Assembly (NCBI GenBank): GCA_049325095.1
Contig: JBMOPO010000017.1
Coordinates: 1-64,000, forward strand
Length of the DNA: 64,000 nt
Direction of reading: 5' to 3'
Origin: JAGPUQ01 sp049325095
GTDB taxonomy: Bacteria; Pseudomonadota; Gammaproteobacteria; Pseudomonadales; Porticoccaceae
The notes beneath the pieces were generated by a model. That model ran no database searches and was not told the origin of the DNA. It saw nothing but the letters and a program-made list of their open reading frames with translations. A program made the translations under genes and the position numbers. Shown in pieces: positions 1 to 7,804 of the stretch. The first letter of the stretch is position 1. Each line of letters begins with the position of its first letter.

Positions 1-52
1 TCGCCTTGCGGTACTTCTCAAAGCCTTCACCGGCAAACGTCTTCTGGCGCAT
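1..52 (-). CDS. IS5-family transposase, N-terminal 17 codons only
   Basis: The reverse complement of 1-52 reads MRQKTFAGEGFEKYRKA, which matches the characteristic opening of many IS5-family transposases (MRQKTFA..GFEKYRK). A GGAG sequence lies about 9 bases upstream of the ATG, a usable ribosome-binding site. The rest of the gene, including the DDE catalytic domain, lies outside the window, so it is not possible to say whether the copy is intact. Confidence 0.7.
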   Translation of the reverse strand, partial: MRQKTFAGEGFEKYRKA

Positions 53-123
53 CGCGGACCGCTCCATGCAGTGGGATCGACAAGCATTATTATCGCCGAT
101 GTGGCGGATTAATCAGAGGTTCC
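1..123 (-). mobile_element. Left end of an IS5-family insertion sequence, cut by the window edge
   Basis: The minus strand here begins with a terminal-repeat-like sequence (GGAACCTCTGATTAATCC, complement of 106-123), runs through about 50 bases of leader and enters a transposase reading frame at 52. Just outside it lies CTAG (124-127), the type of 4-bp target that IS5-family elements duplicate. The other end is beyond the window, so neither the matching inverted repeat nor the second CTAG copy can be checked. The terminal repeat assignment rests on resemblance to IS5-type ends and on position; the transposase start supports it independently. Confidence 0.6.
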
Positions 124-289
124 CTAGAATCTGGTCCCCGGCAGCGTCCATGCGACTCGTCATCCGCGCGATCCGAGCGCCTTCAGGCCCCGCCAAGGCC
201 GAGCCGACAGGCGCGGATTGCGTCCCGGTCCGGCCGCGGCACCGCCGGCAGGGGGCAGCCCTGGGTTTTCATCGCGAAGATCTTCGATC

Positions 290-823
290 ATGAATTTCTG
301 TAGTGCATGTGGCAGCGTCGTCAGCCTGCGGGTCCCGAGCGGGGACGATCGCCGCCGCCACATCTGCGATTACTGCGACACCATACATTATCAGAATCCC
401 TGCATCATCACCGGCTGCGTGCCGGTCTACGAGGACCGCATCCTGCTGTGCAAGCGCGCCATCGCGCCCCGCCGCGGCTACTGGACCCTGCCCGCCGGGT
501 TCCTGGAAAACGGCGAGACGACCGCCGAGGGCGCGGTCCGCGAGTGTCTCGAGGAGGCCAACGCCCGGGTCGTCAACCCCCAGTTGTACGCGATGATCGA
601 CATCCCCCACATCAACCAGGTGTACCTGTTCTTTCGCGGCGAGCTGGCCGCGCCGGAATTCAGCCCGGGCAGCGAATCCCTGGCGGTGGAGCTGTTTCGC
701 GAAGCGGAGATCCCCTGGGACGAGATCGCCTTTCCGTCGGTGCGCAGGACGCTGGAGTATTTTTTTCAGGATCGCCGGGAAGGCGAATTCCGGGTGCGCA
801 CCGACACCGTCCGGCGGGGCTGA
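290..823 (+). CDS. NUDIX hydrolase with N-terminal zinc ribbon
   Basis: A 177-residue NUDIX hydrolase, expected to cleave a nucleoside diphosphate linked to another moiety, probably in the cytoplasm. Four cysteines form a zinc ribbon at the N-terminus (C4, C7, C26, C29). The NUDIX box follows at about 70-92, with G70, E76 and the R84-E85...E88-E89 core that binds divalent metal; the usual glycine near its end is Asn91. I chose the ATG at 290 because the zinc ribbon begins right after it; upstream codons in this frame are low-complexity. The gene converges on the arsenite transporter with 39 bases between stops. The substrate cannot be predicted. Confidence 0.85.
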   Translation: MNFCSACGSVVSLRVPSGDDRRRHICDYCDTIHYQNPCIITGCVPVYEDRILLCKRAIAPRRGYWTLPAGFLENGETTAEGAVRECLEEANARVVNPQLYAMIDIPHINQVYLFFRGELAAPEFSPGSESLAVELFREAEIPWDEIAFPSVRRTLEYFFQDRREGEFRVRTDTVRRG

Positions 824-862
824 CCCGCGGATCCTGGGGACGCACCGCCGCGGGTGCCCGGG

Positions 863-1927
863 TCAGGAGACTCGGGCTTCGTACCAGGCCCTGGTGCCGT
901 TGACCAGCTTCACCAGCCCCAGCATCAGCGGGACCTCGATCAGCACCCCCACCACGGTGGCGAGCGCCGCGCCGCTGCCCAGGCCATACAGCACGATGGC
1001 CACCGCCACCGCCAGCTCGAAGAAGTTGGAGGCGCCGATCATGGTGGACGGACCGGCCACCCGGTGCTGGACCCTGCACCCCAGGTTGAGCCCGTAGCCG
1101 ATCGCGGCGATGAGCAGGCCCTGGAGCAGAATGGGCACCGCCAGCATGGCGATGACGAAGGGCTGCGCCGCGATTGCCTCGCCCTGAAAGGCGAACAGCA
1201 GCACCAGGGTGGCCAGCAGGGCGAGAACGGGAAAGGGCGCGAGCCGCTCCAGCGCATCGGAGAGCGCCGCCGGACCGCCCGCCAGCAGCCGCCGGCGCAG
1301 CGCCTGGGCGATGGTCAGCGGGATCACGATGTAGATCACCACCGAAAGCAGCAGGGTGTCCCAGGGCACCGGGATCGACGAGACGCCGAGCAGCAGGGCG
1401 ACGATGGGGGCGAAGGCGAACACCATCACCAGATCGTTGAGCGCGACCTGCGACAGCGTGAAGTTGGCATCGCCCCGACACAGGTCGCTCCATACGAACA
1501 CCATGGCGGTGCAGGGTGCGGCGCCGAGCAGAATGAGGCCGGCCACATAGCTGTCGTGCTGGTCGGCGGGCAGCCAGGGCGCGAACACCTGGTAGATGAA
1601 CAGCCAGCCCAGCGCCGCCATGGTGAACGGCTTGATCGCCCAGTTGACCAGCAGCGTGATGACGATGCCGCGCCCCTGCCCGCGGAGCTCGTGCAGCGAA
1701 TGGAAGTCGATCTTCATCAGCATCGGGATGATCATCACCCAGATGAGCAGGCCGACGGGGAGATTCACCCGCGCGACCTCGAGCGCCGCAATCGAGCCAA
1801 AGAGTCCCGGAAAGCTGCGGCCGAGCGCAATGCCGGCGACGATGCAAAGCACCACCCAGAGGCTGAGATAGCGCTCGAAAACGTTCATCGACCGGCCGGG
1901 GACCGCCGGCGAGGCAAGCTCGTTCAT
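863..1927 (-). CDS. acr3: ACR3-family arsenite efflux permease
   Basis: A 354-residue inner-membrane protein with about ten hydrophobic segments that exports arsenite using the membrane potential. It has the ACR3 signature GAAPCTAMVFVWS at about 135-147, with conserved Cys139 expected to be essential for transport, and a second family motif around ALNDLVMVFAF. Length is usual for the family. Its start codon overlaps the arsC stop as ATGA, so the two are translationally coupled and arsR-arsC-acr3 is one operon. A second in-frame ATG at codon 14 (MNVFERYL) is a possible alternative start. No ArsA ATPase or ArsD is nearby, so this is a minimal three-gene resistance operon. Confidence 0.93.
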   Translation of the reverse strand: MNELASPAVPGRSMNVFERYLSLWVVLCIVAGIALGRSFPGLFGSIAALEVARVNLPVGLLIWVMIIPMLMKIDFHSLHELRGQGRGIVITLLVNWAIKPFTMAALGWLFIYQVFAPWLPADQHDSYVAGLILLGAAPCTAMVFVWSDLCRGDANFTLSQVALNDLVMVFAFAPIVALLLGVSSIPVPWDTLLLSVVIYIVIPLTIAQALRRRLLAGGPAALSDALERLAPFPVLALLATLVLLFAFQGEAIAAQPFVIAMLAVPILLQGLLIAAIGYGLNLGCRVQHRVAGPSTMIGASNFFELAVAVAIVLYGLGSGAALATVVGVLIEVPLMLGLVKLVNGTRAWYEARVS

Positions 1928-2418
1928 GATTCCTCCCCGGCCAGCCGCCGGACCGCGGACTGCAGGGCGGTGGGTTCGAGGCGATCCACCGGCAACCGGA
2001 GCAGCGATTCGATCCGCCGCCGGATCGCCCCCAAAACTTCACGAAACGCCCGCAGCCGCTGCTCGTCGGTGCCCGCCACCGCGGACGGGTCCGGAAAGCC
2101 CCAATGGGCGGTGACCGGATGTCCCGGCCAGAGCGGGCAGCTCTCTCCGGCCGCGGCGTCACACAGGGTAATGACCAGGTCCATCCGCGGGGCATCCGGG
2201 CGTGCGAACTCATCCCAGGGCTTGCTGCGCAGGCGGTCGGTGGGGATGCCCGCCTCCTGCAACACCCGCAGCGCGAGGGGATGGGGCCGCTGGTCCGGCC
2301 GCGGGGCGCTGCCCGCGGAATGGGCGCGGAAGCGGTCCCCGCCGAGGTGGTTGAGCAGTCCCTCGGCGATCTGGCTGCGGGCGGCATTGTGGGTGCACAG
2401 GAACAGCACCTGGATCAT
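1924..2418 (-). CDS. arsC: Arsenate reductase, low-molecular-weight phosphatase type
   Basis: A 164-residue cytoplasmic arsenate reductase of the low-molecular-weight tyrosine-phosphatase fold. It reduces arsenate to arsenite, the form exported by the downstream ACR3. The catalytic P-loop is at the N-terminus, CTHNAARS, with nucleophile Cys8 and Arg14 (CX5R). I chose the ATG at 2418 rather than the in-frame GTG at 2427 because GGAG sits 8 bases upstream of 2418 and the protein then starts MIQVLFLC as family members do. The C-terminal part extends slightly beyond the 130-140 residues of the shortest family members. Coupled to acr3 by an ATGA overlap. Confidence 0.92.
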   Translation of the reverse strand: MIQVLFLCTHNAARSQIAEGLLNHLGGDRFRAHSAGSAPRPDQRPHPLALRVLQEAGIPTDRLRSKPWDEFARPDAPRMDLVITLCDAAAGESCPLWPGHPVTAHWGFPDPSAVAGTDEQRLRAFREVLGAIRRRIESLLRLPVDRLEPTALQSAVRRLAGEES

Positions 2419-2515
2419 CGGCAGCACTCCGGGCAGCAGTGGGCGAAGCCGCCGGCCGCGCGTGAATCCGCCGCGCGGATCCCTGCGCGGTGCGGAGCGC
2501 GCATCCGGAAGCGCC

Positions 2516-2851
2516 TCACGGCCGGCTCCCGCGGCGGACGGGGGCGGCCACCGCGTCCAGGCACGGCTGCCCCTGACAGCAATTGGTGGTGAGGTAGGCC
2601 AGCAGCTCGTCGATCCGGTCGAAGCCGGCCCGGTAGATCAGGTGCCGGCCCTGCCGCTCCTGGGTCGCCAGGCCGGCGTTGACCAGTTCCTTGAGGTGAA
2701 AGGACAGGGTCGCGGCCGGCAGGCCCAGGTCCGCGGCGAGCACGCCGGGAGTCCGGCCCTGCCGGCCGGCGACCACCAGGGCGCGAAACGCCTGCAGCCG
2801 ATGCCCCTGCGCCAGGGCGGCAAGGGATCGGATGACTTCCGACTCTTCCAT
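2516..2851 (-). CDS. arsR: ArsR-family arsenic-responsive repressor
   Basis: A 111-residue winged-helix repressor of the ArsR/SmtB family. The recognition helix lies around residues 40-56 (LAADLGLPAATLSFHL) and the wing around 62-74. Near the C-terminus it has C91, C92 and C97 (NCCQGQPC), the As(III)-binding arrangement of the proteobacterial ArsR subtype in which the cysteines are C-terminal rather than in the DNA-binding helix. It should repress its own operon and release DNA when arsenite binds. The start codon sits inside the operator palindrome with no visible Shine-Dalgarno, suggesting a leaderless or very short-leader transcript. Confidence 0.92.
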   Translation of the reverse strand: MEESEVIRSLAALAQGHRLQAFRALVVAGRQGRTPGVLAADLGLPAATLSFHLKELVNAGLATQERQGRHLIYRAGFDRIDELLAYLTTNCCQGQPCLDAVAAPVRRGSRP

Positions 2852-2872
2852 GGTTCCATGATGATGGAACCA
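2851..2872 (-). promoter_or_regulatory. Probable ArsR operator
   Basis: A perfect 9-bp inverted repeat, TGGTTCCAT-GATG-ATGGAACCA, begins at the last base of the arsR start codon and extends upstream. Dyads of this size beside arsR genes are the usual autoregulatory site, so bound ArsR would block the short promoter region. No clear -35/-10 pair could be assigned. Confidence 0.7.
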
Positions 2873-3029
2873 TATGGCGGTTCGATGACAGCCACCCCTG
2901 CGCCGCTGACCCGGGCGGTGAACGCCGATGGGTTCGACGGGCGCCGGTCGCGGAGTTGCGGCCGGGGCGGGCCGCGGGCCGGTTCACCGGCTGGAGTGCG
3001 GGCCTCGCATCGCGCGGCGATTCACACGC

Positions 3030-3055
3030 AAAAAACCCCCTCGCGGGGGTTTTTC
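3030..3055 (-). terminator. Rho-independent terminator after tRNA-Ser
   Basis: AAAAACCCCC-TCGC-GGGGGTTTTT forms a strong GC hairpin flanked by A and T runs, so it can act on both strands. On the minus strand it ends the tRNA transcript 4 bases beyond the encoded CCA. Confidence 0.85.
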
Positions 3056-3058
3056 ATT

Positions 3059-3146
3059 TGGCGGTGAGGGAGGGATTCGAACCCTCGATACGTTGCCGTA
3101 TACACACTTTCCAGGCGTGCTCCTTCAGCCACTCGGACACCTCACC
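3059..3146 (-). tRNA. tRNA-Ser(GGA), CCA encoded
   Basis: An 88-base tRNA with acceptor stem GGTGAGG/CCTCACC, discriminator G, a T-arm GGTTCGAATCC, an anticodon loop CTGGAAA with anticodon GGA (reads UCC/UCU) and the long variable arm typical of serine tRNAs. The 3' CCA is genomically encoded at 3059-3061. It lies between its own promoter and terminator, directly beyond rnhB. Confidence 0.95.
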
Positions 3147-3158
3147 GGCGGGCCGGGG

Positions 3159-3187
3159 ACTCTACACAATGGGTGGATGCAACGCAA
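3159..3187 (-). promoter_or_regulatory. Sigma-70 promoter for tRNA-Ser
   Basis: On the minus strand TTGCGT (3182-3187), a 17-base spacer and TAGAGT (3159-3164) form a reasonable sigma-70 promoter. Transcription would start about 6 bases before the mature tRNA 5' end. The -35 box abuts the rnhB stop codon. Confidence 0.5.
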
Positions 3188-3784
3188 TCAGGGCGCCCCG
3201 CTCACCCGTCGTACCGGGGCGAAACTGCGCCGGTGCAGGGCGCAGGGCCCCAGCCGCAGCAGCGCCGCGCGATGTTCGGCGGTGCCATAGCCCTTGTGGC
3301 GGGCAAACCCGTAGCCCGGAAACCGGGCGTCCAGGGCGACCATTTCGCGGTCGCGGGTGACCTTGGCCAGGATCGCGGCGGCGCTGATGCAGGGAATGGT
3401 CGCGTCGCCGCCGATCAGGGCGCGCGCGGTGTAGGGCCAATCCGGCAGCCGGTTGCCGTCCACCAGCACCAGCCCGGGCGGGAATTGCAGGGCGGCGACC
3501 GCCCGCTGCATGGCCAGCAGACTGGCCTGCAGGATGTTGTGCCGGTCGATCTCGGCCACGCTGGCCCGGGCCACCGCCCAGGCGGCCGCCCGGGCGGTGA
3601 TCTGTTCGTAGAGCCGCTCGCGGCGCGCGGCGCTGAGCCGCTTGGAATCGGCCAGCCCGGCGATCGGCCGCTGCGGATCCAGGATCACGGCCGCGGCGAG
3701 CACATCGCCCGCCAGGCAGCCGCGGCCGACTTCATCGACCCCGCAGTGCGCCGCGGCGCCCCTCCCCCCTGCGGCGACCGCCAT
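3188..3784 (-). CDS. rnhB: Ribonuclease HII
   Basis: A 198-residue type 2 RNase H that cuts RNA in RNA-DNA hybrids and starts removal of misincorporated ribonucleotides. The family signature GVDEVGRG is at about 15-22, giving the first two catalytic carboxylates (D17, E18); VDGN near residue 109 carries the third, and HKGYGT is the conserved motif near the C-terminus. The ATG at 3784 shares one base with the lpxB stop (TGATG), indicating coupling. As in E. coli it is the last gene of the lpx cluster before an independent unit, here tRNA-Ser. Confidence 0.95.
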   Translation of the reverse strand: MAVAAGGRGAAAHCGVDEVGRGCLAGDVLAAAVILDPQRPIAGLADSKRLSAARRERLYEQITARAAAWAVARASVAEIDRHNILQASLLAMQRAVAALQFPPGLVLVDGNRLPDWPYTARALIGGDATIPCISAAAILAKVTRDREMVALDARFPGYGFARHKGYGTAEHRAALLRLGPCALHRRSFAPVRRVSGAP

Positions 3785-4932
3785 CAGGCAGCCGCCCCGA
3801 TCAGCGGCGCCAGGGCGTCCGCGGCGCGCGCGCTGGCATCGCGGCGCAGGCTCGCGTGCAGCCGCTCGAATTCGGCGACGAGCGCAGCGCGCGACCGATC
3901 GTCCTCGAACCAGCGCAGGACCTCGTTCGCCAGGGCCGGCGCCCGGGCCCGATCCTGCAGCAGCTCGGGCACCAGCGCGCGCCCGGCCAGCAGGTTGGGC
4001 AGCGAGACATGCTCCAGATGCACCAGGCGCGCGGCGATGCAGTGCGTCAGGCGCCCGACGCGATAGGCCACCACCATCGGCTTTTTCAGCAGCATGGCCT
4101 CCAGGGCGCTGGTCCCCGAGGCGAGCAACACCACGTCGGCGGCGGCCATCGCCAGGTGCGACTGGCCGTCCAGGATCTGCACCCGGAGCCCCGGCCGCCC
4201 GGCCAGCAGCGCGTCGAGCTGGGTCCGGCGCGCCGCGCTGGCGGCCGGAATCAGGCAGTGCAGATCCGGCAGCCGCTCCCGGCAGCGTTCCAGCGTGTCC
4301 AGAAACACCGGCCCGAGCAGCTCGACCTCGCCCCGCCGGCTGCCGGGCAACAGCGCCAGCACCCGCCCTTGCGCCGGCAGCGACAGCCGCGCCCGGGCCG
4401 CGCCGGTGTCCGGAATCAGCGGCAGGTCGTCGGCCAGTGGATGTCCGACCCAGGTCACCGGCACGCCGTGGCGCCGGTAGAATTCGGCTTCGAACGGCAG
4501 CAGCGCCAGCATGTGATCGACGGCACGGGCGATGCGGCGGATGCGCCCCTGCCGCCAGGCCCACACCGAGGGGCTCACGTAATGGGCGGTGCGCACGCCG
4601 GCGCGGCGCAGCCGCGATTCCAGACCCAGATTGAAATCCGGCGCGTCGATGCCGACGAAGAGCGCCGGGCGGCGCTGGCGAAAATACCGGTACAGCCCGC
4701 GCCGCATGCGCAACAGCTCCGGCAACCGCTTGAGGGGCTCCACGAACCCCATCACGGACAGGGGCTCCATCGGATAGAGGCTGCGCAGGCCGGCGGCCTG
4801 CATGGCCTCGCCACCCACCCCTTCGAAGCGGGCCTCGGGGAAATGGCGGCGCAAGGCCTGGATCAGCCCCGCGCCGAGGCGGTCGCCCGACGGCTCGCCG
4901 GCGACCAGAGCGATCAGCGGACTCTCGCCCAT
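3784..4932 (-). CDS. lpxB: Lipid-A-disaccharide synthase
   Basis: A 382-residue peripheral membrane glycosyltransferase (GT19) that joins UDP-2,3-diacylglucosamine and lipid X into the lipid A disaccharide. The N-terminal motif AGEPSGDRLGA, the stretch YVSPSVWAWRQGR around residue 140 and the C-terminal MVVAYRVG region are typical. Length equals that of E. coli LpxB (382). It lies 5 bases after lpxA and overlaps rnhB by one base, within the minus-strand envelope operon. Confidence 0.96.
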   Translation of the reverse strand: MGESPLIALVAGEPSGDRLGAGLIQALRRHFPEARFEGVGGEAMQAAGLRSLYPMEPLSVMGFVEPLKRLPELLRMRRGLYRYFRQRRPALFVGIDAPDFNLGLESRLRRAGVRTAHYVSPSVWAWRQGRIRRIARAVDHMLALLPFEAEFYRRHGVPVTWVGHPLADDLPLIPDTGAARARLSLPAQGRVLALLPGSRRGEVELLGPVFLDTLERCRERLPDLHCLIPAASAARRTQLDALLAGRPGLRVQILDGQSHLAMAAADVVLLASGTSALEAMLLKKPMVVAYRVGRLTHCIAARLVHLEHVSLPNLLAGRALVPELLQDRARAPALANEVLRWFEDDRSRAALVAEFERLHASLRRDASARAADALAPLIGAAA

Positions 4933-4937
4933 CGGGC

Positions 4938-5708
4938 TCAGCGGATGATGCCGCGGCGGGAGCGCCGGACCGAGTGAATCAGCGGCGCGAGCACCTCGCG
5001 GTGCTGCGCATCGGCCTCCAACTCCGCCAGCGCCTGTTCGAGTTTCAGGCCCTTCCGATACAGCGTCCGGTAGGCGCGCTGCAGCGCCCTGATCTGCTCG
5101 GCGGAAAAGCCGCGCCGCTCCAGTCCCAGCTTGTTGATGGTGCGGGGCACCGCCGGATGGCCGGTCGCCATGACATAGGCGGGCACGTCCTGATTGAGAT
5201 AGGCGGCGGCACCCACGAACGCGTGGGCGCCGACGTTGACGTGCTGATGGACCAGCGTATATCCGGACAGGAAGGCCCAGTCGTCGACCTGCACGTGGCC
5301 GGCCAGCGAGGCGTTGTTGACCAGAATCACGTGGTCGCCGATCACGCAGTCGTGGCCGATGTGCACATAGGCCATGATCAGGTTGTGGCTGCCGATACGG
5401 GTCTCGCTCCGATCCTGCACGGTGCCGCGATGGATGGTGACCCCTTCGCGAATCCGGTTGTGATCGCCGATGACTAGCTCAGTCGGCTCCCCCTGGTACT
5501 TGAGATCCGGGGTGGCCTCGCCGATGGTGGCGAACTGAAAGATTTCGTTGTGGCGGCCGATGCGGGTCGGCCCCTTGATCACCACGTGGGAATGCACCAC
5601 GCAGTCGTCGCCGATCTCCACTTCCGGACCGATGTAGGTCCAGGGCCCGACGCGCACATTGCAGCCCAGCCGCGCACCGGGATCGATCTTCGCGAGCGGG
5701 TCGAGCAT
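4938..5708 (-). CDS. lpxA: UDP-N-acetylglucosamine O-acyltransferase
   Basis: A 256-residue left-handed beta-helix enzyme that transfers a 3-hydroxyacyl chain from ACP to UDP-GlcNAc, the first step of lipid A synthesis. Hexapeptide repeats fill the first 190 residues, followed by a helical C-terminal domain. The catalytic histidine lies in the HSHVVI/YVHIGHDC region. I chose MLDPLAKIDPGA at 5708 rather than an in-frame ATG 24 bases upstream, because family members start here and the upstream codons overlap fabZ. Only 4 bases separate it from the fabZ stop. Confidence 0.96.
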   Translation of the reverse strand: MLDPLAKIDPGARLGCNVRVGPWTYIGPEVEIGDDCVVHSHVVIKGPTRIGRHNEIFQFATIGEATPDLKYQGEPTELVIGDHNRIREGVTIHRGTVQDRSETRIGSHNLIMAYVHIGHDCVIGDHVILVNNASLAGHVQVDDWAFLSGYTLVHQHVNVGAHAFVGAAAYLNQDVPAYVMATGHPAVPRTINKLGLERRGFSAEQIRALQRAYRTLYRKGLKLEQALAELEADAQHREVLAPLIHSVRRSRRGIIR

Positions 5709-5712
5709 CGCC

Positions 5713-6189
5713 TCAGGGCGCCTCCAGCGCACACAGGATGGTGGCCTCGCAGACCAACAATCCGTCCACTTTGGCGCTGCAACAGAAGCGCCAGATGTTG
5801 CGTTTGCAGGAATCGATCTCGGCGGTCATCATCAGTCGGTCGCCCGGCACCACGGGCCGCTTGAAGCGCACGCCGTCGACCCCGGCGAACAGGTACAGGC
5901 GCTTGTCGTCGGGCTGCTTGTCCACCGAGGCGAAGCCGAGCACGCCCGCGGTCTGCGCCATGGCCTCGATGATCAGCACGCCGGGGAAAATGGCCTTCAC
6001 GGGGAAATGGCCGCTGAACACCTGCTCGTTGATGGTAATGTTCTTGTAGGCCAGGATGCGCTTGCCCTTGTCCAGCTCCACCACGCGGTCGATCAGCAAC
6101 ATGGGGTAGCGGTGCGGCAACAGGCGCTGAATCTGTTCCGCATCCATCCCGGCAAACCCCTCCGCCGAACGTGCAATATCAACTGTCAT
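5713..6189 (-). CDS. fabZ: 3-hydroxyacyl-ACP dehydratase FabZ
   Basis: A 158-residue hotdog-fold dehydratase of fatty acid synthesis; it competes with LpxA for 3-hydroxyacyl-ACP, which explains their proximity. The catalytic motif GHFPVKAIFPGVLIIEAMAQ carries the active-site His and Glu, and LLPHRYPMLLIDRV is the family opening. The ATG at 6189 overlaps lpxD by 11 bases; a second ATG 14 codons later (MDAEQIQRLL, 6147) resembles the start of many homologues and cannot be excluded. Confidence 0.95.
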   Translation of the reverse strand: MTVDIARSAEGFAGMDAEQIQRLLPHRYPMLLIDRVVELDKGKRILAYKNITINEQVFSGHFPVKAIFPGVLIIEAMAQTAGVLGFASVDKQPDDKRLYLFAGVDGVRFKRPVVPGDRLMMTAEIDSCKRNIWRFCCSAKVDGLLVCEATILCALEAP

Positions 6190-7210
6190 GGGCGATCTTC
6201 TCTTCCAGTTTCTTCAGGCGCCTGGCCATTTCGTCAAGCTGCCTAAAGCGGGCCGCGTTGCGGCGCCAGCGCGGGGTTTCCTCCATCAGCAGGTCGGCGG
6301 AGTAGGAGCCCGGGCGACTGATCGATTTCGACAGCGAGCAGCGCGCCTGGGCGATGACATTGTCGCAGACCCTGATGTGCCCGACCGCGCCGGACTGCCC
6401 GGCAAAAATACAGTTCTTGCCGATGGTGGTGCTGCCGGCGATGCCGGCGTAGGCGGCCATCGCGGTATTCTCGCCCAGGCGCACGTTGTGGCCGATCTGG
6501 ACATGGTTGTCGAGGATGACGCCCGATTCGATCACGGTATCGCCCAGCGCGCCGCGATCGATCGTGGTACAGGCGCCGATCTCGACGCGATCGCCGATCA
6601 CCACGCCGCCGAGCTGGTGGATCTTGATCCAGCGCCCGCCGTCGTTGGCGAACCCGAAGCCGTCCGCGCCCAGCACCGCACCGCTGTGAATCACCACCTC
6701 ATCGCCGATCTGCACGCGATGGTAGATCGACACATTGGCGGCGATCCGGCAGCGCACGCCAATCCGCGTGCCGGCACCGATGCTGACACCCGCACCGACC
6801 TGGGTCTCGGCGCCGACCTCGGCCCCGGCCCCGACCACGACCAGCGGCCCCAGGGAGGCGCTGGGATGGATGCGCGCCGAGGGATCCACCACGGCGCTGG
6901 GGTGAATCCCCGGCACACCTTGCGGGCGGTCATCGAACAGGGCGGTGGCCCGGGCGTAGGCGACATAGGGGTCGGCGGCAATCAGGGCCGCACCGGCGAA
7001 ACCCTGCGCATCGTCGGCGCCGAGGATCACCGCCGAAGCCGCGGTGTCCTTGAGTTGCCGGCGATAGGCCTTGTTGGCCAGAAAGGCGAGATCCCCGGCC
7101 TCGGCATCCCTGAGCGTGTTCAGCCGAACGATCCGCTGGCCGGGATCGCCGCGCAGTTCGGCACCGATGTGGCGTGCGATCTCGCCGAGAGTTATGGCGC
7201 GCGCGGTCAC
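6179..7210 (-). CDS. lpxD: UDP-3-O-(3-hydroxyacyl)glucosamine N-acyltransferase
   Basis: A 343-residue acyltransferase for the third step of lipid A synthesis. An N-terminal uridine-binding domain (about 1-100) is followed by a left-handed beta-helix of hexapeptide repeats and a C-terminal helix that ends RRLKKLEEKI. The catalytic His lies in the NHVQIGHNV motif. The length matches E. coli LpxD (341). Its start overlaps the skp stop as ATGA. Confidence 0.96.
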   Translation of the reverse strand: MTARAITLGEIARHIGAELRGDPGQRIVRLNTLRDAEAGDLAFLANKAYRRQLKDTAASAVILGADDAQGFAGAALIAADPYVAYARATALFDDRPQGVPGIHPSAVVDPSARIHPSASLGPLVVVGAGAEVGAETQVGAGVSIGAGTRIGVRCRIAANVSIYHRVQIGDEVVIHSGAVLGADGFGFANDGGRWIKIHQLGGVVIGDRVEIGACTTIDRGALGDTVIESGVILDNHVQIGHNVRLGENTAMAAYAGIAGSTTIGKNCIFAGQSGAVGHIRVCDNVIAQARCSLSKSISRPGSYSADLLMEETPRWRRNAARFRQLDEMARRLKKLEEKIAHDS

Positions 7211-7734
7211 TGGGTTTTGGCGTTGAGCCGCTCGAGCAGCTTGCCGGTCAGATCCAGGGTCGGCGCGGCGAAGATCACCGCATCGCGCTGCAACAACAGG
7301 GTGACCCCCTCGGCATCGACCAATTCCTTGAGTGCCGCCTGCACCTTGGGCTGGAGTTCCTCCAGAAGCTGTCCCTGCAACTGCTGGACTTCCGCCTGCA
7401 GCTTGCGGGAGACCAGCTCATAGTCGGCGCGCAGATACTCCATCTTTTTCTGGTTTTCGGTGGCCTGCTCCCGGGACATGGTATCGCGCTCGGCTTCGAT
7501 CTTCTGCTGGAGTGCTTTGACATCCGCCGCAATGCTGTCGTACTTGGCCTGCAATTCCACGAATTCCGGCTTGGTCTTGGCCTGCTGCTGGCGCGCCTTG
7601 GCGACCTCCGAGGTGAAGATGACACGCTGGATATCCACCACCGCGATTTTCTCGGCAGCCGCGACCGGCAAGCTCAACAAGCCCAGCAGCACCACAGATC
7701 CGATCAAGGTTCGCCCAATCATCGTTCCCTTCAT
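7207..7734 (-). CDS. skp: Periplasmic chaperone Skp/OmpH
   Basis: A 175-residue periplasmic chaperone that holds unfolded outer-membrane proteins for delivery to BamA, its upstream neighbour. Residues 1-27 are a signal peptide ending PVAAA; the KIAVVDIQRVI motif opens the mature protein, and about 45-130 is a long charged coiled coil forming the tentacles. The ATG at 7734 has GGTGAG about 9 bases upstream. Coupled to lpxD by ATGA. Confidence 0.93.
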   Translation of the reverse strand: MKGTMIGRTLIGSVVLLGLLSLPVAAAEKIAVVDIQRVIFTSEVAKARQQQAKTKPEFVELQAKYDSIAADVKALQQKIEAERDTMSREQATENQKKMEYLRADYELVSRKLQAEVQQLQGQLLEELQPKVQAALKELVDAEGVTLLLQRDAVIFAAPTLDLTGKLLERLNAKTQ

Positions 7735-7804
7735 ATGGAAATCTCACCAGCAGAATCAAGAAAATTCCGGATCGCCGGGGAACCCGGCGACATCCGGATG
7801 CCCG

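Noticed and set aside
6..293. 95-codon plus-strand frame at the left edge
   Set aside because: It runs opposite the IS5 transposase start and across the element's end, and shows no recognisable domain.
854..3067. Long plus-strand frame over the ars operon
   Set aside because: Low-complexity translation opposite arsR, arsC and acr3, all of which carry catalytic or binding motifs.
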